This document shows, one piece after another, positions 57,051-64,000 of a DNA stretch of 64,000 bases; position 1 is the stretch's first letter, and the number at the start of each line of letters is the position of its first letter. This DNA is from Streptomyces violaceusniger (GTDB taxonomy: Bacteria > Actinomycetota > Actinomycetes > Streptomycetales > Streptomycetaceae), in assembly GCA_005405945.1 (NCBI GenBank), contig BJHW01000001.1:1860001-1924000 (forward strand), written 5' to 3'. The position numbers and the translations under genes are program-made. The notes beneath the pieces were generated by a model that saw only the letters and a list, made by a program, of their open reading frames with translations, ran no database searches and was not told the origin of the DNA.

Positions 57051-57235
57051 GAGGTGTTCGTTCCTTCCGGCGTCTGGTGCGTTCGCGGATCACCGGCGAT
57101 CCGTCACCGCCGATCCTCTCAGCGGGCCCTCGGCCCGCCGCGGCCGCGCCCTCCGCCCGGCCGGGCGACGGCACAAAACCCTCTGGACACCCGCCGCCCC
57201 GCCGGGGAGGGTTGGCGCAGCCCACCCCTGACCCC

Positions 57236-58704
57236 ATGAGGACCCGTCTGATGAGTGCTCATCCGCTGCCCACCAGCACCCCCGCCGCCGAGGGCGTGGA
57301 CGCGCGGGGCGTCCACGCCTTCCTCGACGCCGTCGAGGGCGCGCCGGACATCGAGCCGCACAGTCTGATGATCCTGCGCCACGGCCGGCTGATCGCCTCC
57401 GGCTGGTGGGCGCCGTACACCGCCGAGCGGCCGCATCTGCTCTACTCCCTCAGCAAGAGCTTCACCTCCACGGCGGCGGGGCTGGCCGCCGCCGAGGGGC
57501 TGCTGGACCTCGACGCTCCGGTGATCTCGTACTTCCCCGAGTTCGAGGCGGAGATCACCGACCCGGGCAGCCGCGCCATGCTGGTACGCCATGTCGCGTC
57601 CATGGCCAGCGGACACCTCGAGGAGACGCTGGAGCGGGCGTTCGGGCCGGACCCGGAGGAGCCCGTGCGCGGCTTCCTGCGGCTGCCGCCGGATCGCGCG
57701 CCGGGCACCGTCTTCGCGTACAACCAGCCCGCCACGTACACGCTCGCCGCGATCGTCCAGCGGGTGACCGGGCAGTCGCTGACGGAGTATCTGCGGCCGC
57801 GCCTGTTCGATCCGCTGGGCATCGGCGAGGCGGCCTGGCTCCAGGTGCCGGCCGGGCGCGACCTCGGCTTCAGCGGGCTGTTCGCGGCCACCGACGCGAT
57901 CGCCCGGCTGGGGCTGCTGTATCTGCGGGGCGGTGAGTGGGAGGGCGAGCGGCTGCTTCCGGACTCCTGGGTCGCCGAGGCGACGCGGCTGTGGATACCG
58001 ACCGAGGAGGCCATGGCAGGCGGCTCGGGGCCGGACTGGCGGCGGGGGTACGGGCTCCAGTTCTGGATGTCCCGGCACGGGTACCGGGGCGACGGGGCGT
58101 ACGGACAGTTCTGCCTGGTGCTGCCCGAGCACGATGTGGTGATCGCCACTACGGCGGACACCGAGCGGATGCAGGCCGTCCTGGACGCGGTCTGGGAGCA
58201 TCTGCTGCCCGCGTTCGGCGACGCGCCGCTCACCGGCCGCGGCGACGAGGACGCCGCGCTGGAGCGGCGGCTGTCCCGGCTCGCCCTGCCGCCGCTGGCG
58301 GCGAAGCCCGCACCGCTCGCGGACCCCGGCTCCTGGTCGGGCGCGGAGTTCACCCCCGAAGGCGGCGTCTGCGCGGACCAGCCGACCCTGACGGGGGTCA
58401 CCGTGGCCGAGGACGGCTCCGGCGGATGGGGCCTCTCGCTGGCCGAGCGGACGTCCCGGCTGGACCTGGGGTTCGACGGCGCGGGGTGGCGGGTGCACAC
58501 CGGGCCGGAGGCGCCCGTCCCCACGGCGGTGAGCGGGGCTGGACGGACCCGGACACCCTGACCGTGGACATCGCGTTCCTGGAGACCCCGCACCACCTGC
58601 TGGTCACCTGCTCCCTCGCGGACCGCGCCTTCACCGCGCGGTGGCGCACGACGCCGCTGCACTGCGGACCGCTGCACGCCATGCGCGCGCCGGGGCCGCG
58701 CTGA
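57236..58704 (+). CDS. Serine hydrolase, class C beta-lactamase-like (apparent frameshift)
   Basis: About 489 residues after one added base near nt 58538. SxxK motif in LLYSLSKSFTSTAAGLAAAE (nucleophile Ser, about residue 80), YNQPATYTLAAIVQRVTGQS (YxN), and GYGLQFWMSRHGYRGDGAYG toward the end of the lactamase-like domain (HGYRGDGAYGQ fits the KTG-equivalent strand). A C-terminal beta domain follows and closes only in the second frame (TLTVDIAFLETPHHLLVTCS). No signal peptide, so probably cytosolic esterase/peptidase. Start may be ATG 57236 or 57251. Confidence 0.82.
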
Positions 58705-59067
58705 CTCGTTCCGCCGGTCTGGCCAAGGTGTGGCTCGGTCCGGGGTACCCCCGGGGCCGAGCCCCCTGGCGTTCCGCGGGAGCGCTATCGGCTGCCCGCG
58801 GGGCGGACGGCGTTCTCCCTGCTCGAGCGCGGCTCACAGACGTACAACGTGAAGCTGCGGACCCTGGCGGCCGTGGGCCGCACGGGTTGGACGCGACGGC
58901 CGCGACCGCCCGCACCCTCTCCCCCGCCCCGCTCGCCGGCGGCGCCCTGCACCCCGGCCGCGGCCCGCGGAGCGACCTCCCGGCGGCCGTCTCTTGGGAG
59001 TCCTCCCGGCGGGTACCCGTCGGAGTCCTGACAGCGCTGCTCGGGGCCCGGCGTCGGGAGGACGACC
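58705..59067. other. 363-bp region without a supported gene
   Basis: Contains a terminator-like hairpin, then a stretch of coding-like composition at about 58780-58900 that reads RLPAGRTAFSLLERGSQTYN on + without a start or recognisable family. It may be a decayed gene fragment. Confidence 0.4.
58732..58763. terminator. Hairpin after the serine hydrolase gene
   Basis: GGCTCGG pairs with CCGAGCC around an inner CCGGGG/CCCCGG stem, beginning 28 bp after the stop. No T run follows. Confidence 0.5.
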
Positions 59068-59598
59068 ATGGCTGTACCGGCCGCGACCCGCTCCGGCGGC
59101 ATCCACGCGCCGCCGTGGCTCGGGATCTACCTCAACGACCATCTGGTGGCCGCCACGGCGGCGGTCGGGCTGGCCCGCCGGATGACCCGCAGACACCGGC
59201 GCTCGGCCTACGGCGGCGAACTGGCGAGGCTCACCGCGGAGCTCATCCAGGACCGCAGGTCGCTGCTGTGGTGCATGGCCTCGCTCGACGTCCCCGTCCG
59301 CCGCGGCAAGCTCCGCGCCTCGCGGGCGGCCGAGCGCACGGCGCGGCTGACGCCGGGCAGCCGGCCGCGCCGCCGCACCGGGGTGAACACGCTGGTGGGG
59401 CTGGAGGCGCTCCGGGTCGGTGTGGAGGGCAAGGCGCTGCTGTGGCGCTCACTGCTCGCCGTGGCCGTCCATGACACCCGGCTCCAGACGGGCCGCCTCG
59501 CGGAGCTGCTGGAGCGGGCCGGGCAGCAGCTCACCACCCTGGACTCGCTGCACTCCCGGGCCGCCTCGGCGCTGATCGCGGCCGAGGGCCCGGCGTAG
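59068..59598 (+). CDS. Unknown-family helical protein, paralogue of the gene at 28291
   Basis: 176 residues, intact. ATG 59068 with GGGAGGACG upstream. Shares with the earlier copy WLGIYLNDHLVAATAAVGLA, VPVRR, LEALRVGVEGKALLWRSLL and a final helix with DSLHSRAASALI. Predicted all-helical with conserved N, D, H, E and R. No enzyme motif seen. Unlike the first copy it stands alone, followed by a hairpin. Two copies 30 kb apart suggest a family with a shared cellular role in this group. Confidence 0.75.
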   Translation: MAVPAATRSGGIHAPPWLGIYLNDHLVAATAAVGLARRMTRRHRRSAYGGELARLTAELIQDRRSLLWCMASLDVPVRRGKLRASRAAERTARLTPGSRPRRRTGVNTLVGLEALRVGVEGKALLWRSLLAVAVHDTRLQTGRLAELLERAGQQLTTLDSLHSRAASALIAAEGPA

Positions 59599-59637
59599 GC
59601 CACGGCCGGTTCGCCCGCCTCACCCGCCCGCCTACCA

Positions 59638-59655
59638 CCGGGGCTTCGCCCCCGG
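59638..59655. terminator. Hairpin after the unknown-family gene
   Basis: CCGGGGCTTCGCCCCCGG, a TTCG-loop GC hairpin 40 bp after the stop. Confidence 0.5.
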
Positions 59656-59792
59656 ACCCCGAGGTCGAAGGCGGAGCCCCCGCCACCGGCGGAGCCGCAT
59701 ATCGATGCTGTCGGGAAGAGGAGAAGAGGAGGGGAGCAGCCCGCCGCAGGCGTCATCCGCTTCAGGCGGTCACCGGTGGGCACCCGGGGACG

Positions 59793-61318
59793 ATGACCGA
59801 ACTTCCTGGCGCGCCCGAGTCGTACTGGATGGACACCGCCCCGCCCGGCACCCCCACCCGGCCCTGACCGAGGACCTGGAGGTCGATGTCGCCGTGATCG
59901 GCGCCGGGATCGCGGGGCTGAGCACCGCGTGGGAGCTGGCCCGCGCCGGGCACCGGGTGGCGGTGCTGGAGGCGGACCGGATCGCCGCGGGCGTCACGGG
60001 CCACACCACCGCCAAGCTCACGGCGCTGCACTCGCTGATCTACGACCGGCTGCGGCGCACCCGCGGACCGGAGGGCGCGCGGATGTACGCCCAGTCGCAG
60101 TCGGACGCCGTCGAGCGGGCGGCGGCGATCGCGGCCGAACTCGGCATCGACTGCGATCTGGAGCGCGTCCCGGCCTTCACCTACACCGAGGACCCGGCGC
60201 GCGCGGACACCATACGCGCCGAGGCGGACGCCGCGAGCGAGGCGGGGCTGCCCGCCTCGTACGTGACCGAGACCGGGCTGCCCTTCCCGGTCGCGGGCGC
60301 GGTCCGGGTCGAGGGAGGGGCGCAGTTCCATCCGCGCACCTACCTCCTCGGGCTCGCCGAGGATCTGCGCGCCCGCGGCGGGCTGATCCACGAACACACC
60401 CGCGCCACCGGCCTGGACGAGGGCACCCCGTGCCGGGTCACCACTGAGGGCGGGACGGTGGTGACGGCGGGGGACGTGGTGATCGCCACCCACTACCCGG
60501 TGTTCGACCGGGCGCTGCTGTTCGCCCGGCTCTCACCGCGCCGCGAACTCGTGGTGGCCGGGCCCCTTCCCGCCGACCGGGACCCGCGGGGCGCGTACAT
60601 CACCCCGGACCGGCGCACCCGTTCGGTGCGCACCGCGCCGTACGGCGACGGAAAGCGGCTGCTGATCGTGACCGGCGAGACCTTCACCCCCGGCACCGGG
60701 GACACCCCCGAGCGGTTCGAGCGGCTGGCGGACTGGGCCCGGGAGCGCTTCCCCGGCGTGGAGATCACCCACCGCTGGGCCGCCCAGGACAACGACCCGA
60801 CCGACACCGTGCCGATGGTCGGCCCCTTCCACCCCGGCGCGCGCCACACCTATGTCGCGACGGGCTTCGCGGGCTGGGGCCTGAGCGGCGGCATCATGGC
60901 GGGCCGGCTGCTCACCGCGCTCATCGGCGGTGAGCGGCCGGAGTGGGCCGGGCTGTACGACCCCCGGCGGCTGGGGACCGCGCTGCGCGAGGCCCCGGCG
61001 CTGCTCGGACACCAGGTCCACGTCGGAAAGCATTTCGTCGGCGACCGGCTGAGCACCCCGCGGGCCGATTCGGTCGACCGGATCGGCCCGGGCACCGGGG
61101 CCGTGGTCCGCCTGGACGGGCGGGCCCGCGCCGTCTACCGGGACGAGGACGGTACGGCTCACGCGGTCTCGGCCCGGTGCACCCACATGGGCTGTCTCGT
61201 GGCGTTCAACGCCGCCGAGCGGGCCTGGGAGTGCCCCTGCCACGGCTCCCGGTTCGGCACCGACGGCCGGGTGCTCCAGGGCCCGGCCAACCGGCCCCTG
61301 GAGCGACGCGACATCTGA
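59793..61318 (+). CDS. FAD-dependent oxidoreductase with C-terminal Rieske domain (apparent frameshift)
   Basis: About 508 residues after one added base near nt 59858. ATG 59793 starts MTELPGAPESYWMDTAPPGT; the frame then continues as ALTEDLEVDVAVIGAGIAGL, the FAD dinucleotide site (GxGxxG), with HTTAKLTALHSLIYDRL after it. A DAO-type core follows (YVATGFAGWGLSGGIMAGRL). Residues 420-508 are a Rieske domain with CTHMGC and CPCHGSRF, the Cys2His2 ligands of a 2Fe-2S cluster. This fusion is common in Streptomyces and resembles sporulation- or stress-linked iron-sulphur oxidoreductases; the substrate is unknown. Confidence 0.86.
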
Positions 61319-61324
61319 CCCGCG

Positions 61325-61402
61325 CGGCCGCTGTCGGCGGCCCCTGTCGGCGGCCGCTGTCGGCTGCCGCTGTCGGCGGCCGCTGTCGGCTGCCTCTGTC
61401 AG
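61325..61402. repeat. Six tandem 13-bp units
   Basis: CGGCCGCTGTCGG and variants, just after the oxidoreductase stop. Confidence 0.85.
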
Positions 61403-61478
61403 ATGAAACACGTACATGGCCCCGGCCATGGGGGTACCCGCCTGGTGTCACCCCGTCGGCTGAGAAAGGACCACTGCC

Positions 61479-61727
61479 GTGCTGATGGCCCACCCGGTCG
61501 TCCTTCAGAACCTCATCGAGCAGTACGAGACGCTGCGGATGCTGCACGCCGAATCGGGCGGCACCGCGGTACGACAGCGGATGGACGATCTCGCCTACAC
61601 CCTGTGCGTCTCGACCGGGACGCGGGATGTGGACGCCGCCCTCGTCGCCGCCCGGCACCGGCTGCCCGGCGCACGGGTGGAGGACGACTCGGCCCTCACG
61701 GCCGGGACGGGCGCACCGGGCGTCTGA
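61479..61727 (+). CDS. DUF5133 protein
   Basis: 82 residues. GTG 61479 (MLMAHPVVLQNLIEQYETLR) is chosen because the DUF5133 family begins this way and GAAAGGA lies 8 bp upstream; ATG 61485 is an alternative. Small helical protein (LIEQYETLRMLHAE; RQRMDDLAYTLCVSTGTRDV) common in Streptomyces and often near regulators. Role unknown. Confidence 0.8.
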   Translation: MLMAHPVVLQNLIEQYETLRMLHAESGGTAVRQRMDDLAYTLCVSTGTRDVDAALVAARHRLPGARVEDDSALTAGTGAPGV

Positions 61728-61738
61728 GCCCGCCGCGG

Positions 61739-61795
61739 CCGCCCACGGGTGAGGCGACCGCCCATAGGTGAGGCGACCGCCCATAGGTGAGGCCG
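61739..61795. repeat. Three tandem 19-bp units
   Basis: CCGCCCATAGGTGAGGCGA and two variants, between the DUF5133 gene and the converging lipoprotein gene. Confidence 0.85.
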
Positions 61796-61806
61796 CCCCC
61801 GCCGGA

Positions 61807-62707
61807 TCAGCCCTCGGCCCGCGCGCCAGCTCGGAGATGTCCGTGGTCTGGTCGGCCGGCGGCGCCTTCACCGTGACCGGCTCATTGAGGGCCGAGAAGG
61901 TGATGGTCATGTCGAGCGGGCCCTTCTCCCCCTCGCCGCGGATGCGGAACCGCTTGGTGTGGCCGTCCGGGTCGATCCACATGTCCATGGACAGCCGGTC
62001 GACCCCCATCTCCTCGTACGCCTTGAGGTTCTTCTCGCGGCGCTCGCGGGTCGTCGCGTCCTCGTCCTTCAGGCTCGCGCGCATCTGGCCGAGGGTGATG
62101 GTGCCCCGGTAGTGCGTCGTCCGCACCCCGTCGATGGTCTCCTCGCCGACCCGCTTCACATCGTCGGAGCCGGAGAGGAAGGCCGACTCGTCGGCCGGGT
62201 TCTTGTCGGCCTGACGGGAGAGCGAACCGCCGCCCAGCGAGCCGGTCTCCTTCTCGCCGAGGGCCGAGAGGTCCAGCTTGAGCCAGCTCTTGCCGTCCAG
62301 CCCGGCGGATGCCTCCTTGCCCCGTCGAGGTACATCGCCCCGTCGAGCATCCGGATCTCCACCGCCGCGTCGGCGCCCTGGCCGACCGCGCGCATCTTCA
62401 TGCGGACGGCGACCGGCTCGAGGCTCATCGCCGCCTCGCCCTCGATCCGCCCGTCCTCGGGAGTGCGACCGCTCATCCGGTAGCGGAACGAGGTGAGCTT
62501 CTCGCTCTTCTCGGCGGCCGTGCGCACGGCCGCCGCCGGGGCCATCCGCACCTGCTCCGAGGACTTCTCCCCCGCCTTGCCCTCGTGCTTTCCGTCCGCC
62601 CCGGACGATCCGCAGCCGACCGCGCCGCCGCAGAGCAGCACGGCGGTGAGCACGGCACCGGCGGCTCGGGTACCTCTGCCATGTCCCCCATGTACGACCA
62701 TGGCCAT
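61807..62707 (-). CDS. Secreted lipoprotein, LppX/LprG-like (two apparent frameshifts)
   Basis: About 300 residues after repairs near nt 62325 and 61822; the remainder fits two losses. ATG 62707 follows AAGGGGTGG; ATG 62701 is possible. Signal peptide AAGAVLTAVLLCGG and lipobox AVGC give a lipid-anchored protein. The mature part (VRTAAEKSEKLTSFRYRMSG; IRMLDGAMYLDG; LKLDLSALGEKE; VKRVGEETIDGVRTTHYRGT; MDMWIDPDGHTKRFRI) has the antiparallel sheet layout of LppX/LprAFG proteins that carry lipids. Without the second repair the frame would run far beyond the natural end. Confidence 0.78.
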
Positions 62708-62788
62708 AAACCCCACCCCTTGTAGAACTTCTGTTCGTTTCACTGTGATCCGGGACAGTACCAGCAAACGCCGACAGTCGGCCGGGAG

Positions 62789-64000
62789 CTATCCGTGGGC
62801 GCGGACCGGGGGCAGGGGGCCGTCGTAGCGCTCGAGGGCGACGCGGGTGAGCTGTCCGGTGCAGCCCTGGGCCAGCCGCGAGGTGCCGATGTCGCGGGTG
62901 ACCGCGTTGGAGTTGCCGTGGACGCAGATGGCCACCTCGGGGGCGGAGGGGTCCCACCAGGCGCCGGTGGCGAGTTGGGCCACCCCGGGGCGTACCGCGT
63001 CACTGATCCGCACTCCTGCCAGGCAGCTGCCGACGGCGCTGCGGATCCGCACGACATCGCCGTCGCCCAGTCCCAGCGCCCCGGCGTCCCGCGGGTGCAG
63101 CCGGACCGGCTCGCGGCCCGCGACCTTCGACGACGCGCTCAGCTCGCCGTGGTCGAGCTGGCTGTGCAGCCGGGTGGCGGGGTTGTTGGCGACGAGCCAG
63201 AAGGGGTACGCGGCGTCCTGCCCCGGGTCCGGGTCCGGGGGCAGCCAGGCCGGGTGGCCCGGGCAGTCGTCGTAGCCGTACGAGGCGATGGTCGCCGAGG
63301 CCAGCTCGATGCGGCCGCTCGGGGTGGCCAGCGGACGGGCGCCGGGGTCGGCGCGGAAATCGGCGTAGAGGGTGTGGTACTCGCGCAGGCCGCGCAGGGG
63401 GATCCGGCCCGCCCGCCAGAAGGTGCCGAAGTCCTCCTCGGGGGCGTACCGCGGGTCCAGCCCCGCGCGCCAGCTCTCGTAGAGGTGTTCCAGCCAGCCG
63501 CGTTGGTCGCGCCCCTGTGTGAAGTCATGGCCGATGCCGAGCCCGTCGGCGAGGTCGGACAGGGCGCGGAAGTCGTCGCGGGCCTCGCCGACCGGGTCGG
63601 CGACGCGGTGCATGGCGATGAGCGCCGCGTCCTGGCTCGCGCCGCCGATGTCCTCGCGTTCCAGGGTGGTGGTGGCGGGCAGGACCACATCGGCGTGGCG
63701 GGCGGTGGCCGTCCAGTGGGGCTCGTGGACCACGACCGTGTCCGGGCGGCCGAAGGCGCGGCGCAGCCGGGCCAGGTCCTGGTGGTGGTGGAAGGGGTTG
63801 CCACCAGCCCAGTGGACGAGGCGGATGTCGGGGTAGGTGTACCGGCCGCCGTCGTAAGTGAAGGTCTCCCCCGGGCACAGCAGCAGATCGGCGATCCTGG
63901 CGCAGGGGATGAAGTCGGGGACGGGGTTGCTGCCCTGCTCGAGGGTGGGCAGCCGGTACGGGAGGGTGCCGGCGCCGATCCCGGCGGTGGCTCCGTACCC
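62789..64000 (-). CDS. Molybdopterin-dependent oxidoreductase, C-terminal part (cut by right edge)
   Basis: The last 403 codons, open to nt 64000. Reads GATAGIGAGTLPYRLPTLEQ, then VHWAGGNPFHHHQDLARLRR, HADVVLPATTTLEREDIGGA (MGD-binding region), AYPFWLVANNPATRLHSQLD, and the molydopterin-dinucleotide-binding barrel LHPRDAGALGLGDGDVVRIR. It resembles the biotin-sulfoxide/TMAO reductase branch (BisC/TorA). The active-site part (Ser/Cys Mo ligand) lies outside the window. No frame break is seen. Confidence 0.85.
   Translation of the reverse strand, partial: GYGATAGIGAGTLPYRLPTLEQGSNPVPDFIPCARIADLLLCPGETFTYDGGRYTYPDIRLVHWAGGNPFHHHQDLARLRRAFGRPDTVVVHEPHWTATARHADVVLPATTTLEREDIGGASQDAALIAMHRVADPVGEARDDFRALSDLADGLGIGHDFTQGRDQRGWLEHLYESWRAGLDPRYAPEEDFGTFWRAGRIPLRGLREYHTLYADFRADPGARPLATPSGRIELASATIASYGYDDCPGHPAWLPPDPDPGQDAAYPFWLVANNPATRLHSQLDHGELSASSKVAGREPVRLHPRDAGALGLGDGDVVRIRSAVGSCLAGVRISDAVRPGVAQLATGAWWDPSAPEVAICVHGNSNAVTRDIGTSRLAQGCTGQLTRVALERYDGPLPPVRAHG

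Noticed and set aside
9259..62707. Interrupted genes as pseudogenes or programmed frameshifts
   Set aside because: All breaks move the phase the same way, and lengths match simple base losses. No slippery heptamers with downstream structure common to them were seen.

Overview
The window looks like chromosomal DNA of a Streptomyces or very close actinomycete. GC content is very high, GTG and TTG starts are common, genes overlap by 4 nt (ATGA/GTGA) in long operons, and several families (SpoOM, DUF5133, DUF6817, DUF4255-type injection genes) are typical of the genus. No rRNA, tRNA, CRISPR array or complete insertion sequence was found.

Layout. (1) nt 1-23920, minus strand: one long operon for a contractile injection system (CIS, extracellular-CIS type). 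In transcription order it holds sheath, tube, hub-assembly chaperone, a conserved linker protein, DUF4255 tail terminator, AAA+ ATPase, a small protein, a 2,211-residue DUF4157 (eCIS-core) cargo protein, a small all-helical protein placed exactly like an immunity gene, tube-initiator, LysM protein, hub, OB-fold spike, PAAR-like tip, gp25, and two baseplate-J proteins, the last cut by the left edge. (2) nt 24376-30302: mixed housekeeping genes (DUF6817, LysR, SpoOM, DinB, an unknown family with a second copy at 59068, metallo-beta-lactamase fold). (3) nt 30498-44665: a surface-glycan locus with two tandem GT2 genes on + facing a minus-strand operon of UDP-glucuronate-decarboxylase-like epimerase, carbamoyltransferase, GT2, heptose-bisphosphate phosphatase, GT9, two GT4, phosphoheptose isomerase, HldE-type kinase/nucleotidyltransferase and a second GT9. 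(4) nt 44735-49264: MFS and APC transporters and a CzrA-like zinc sensor beside a CDF metal exporter. (5) nt 49352-55712: a LacI-controlled operon for D-mannonate/fructuronate use. (6) nt 55974-64000: hydroxyisobutyryl-CoA hydrolase, serine hydrolase, unknown-family paralogue, FAD/Rieske oxidoreductase, DUF5133, lipoprotein, and a molybdopterin oxidoreductase cut by the right edge.

Most striking is the CIS operon's cargo module. The C-terminal end of the DUF4157 protein and the gene after it are visibly less GC-rich than everything around them. The tip carries motifs resembling cholera-toxin-type ADP-ribosyltransferases, and the next gene overlaps it by 4 nt like an immunity gene. The simplest reading is an exchangeable toxin/immunity cassette inside a structural CIS operon.

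Quality warning: about 32 reading-frame breaks occur in 20 genes, and every one I could phase is repaired by adding one base. This uniform -1 bias points to single-base deletions in the assembly, not to pseudogenes. I therefore annotate these as whole genes and give the approximate break positions. Short-period tandem repeats are also unusually frequent between genes.
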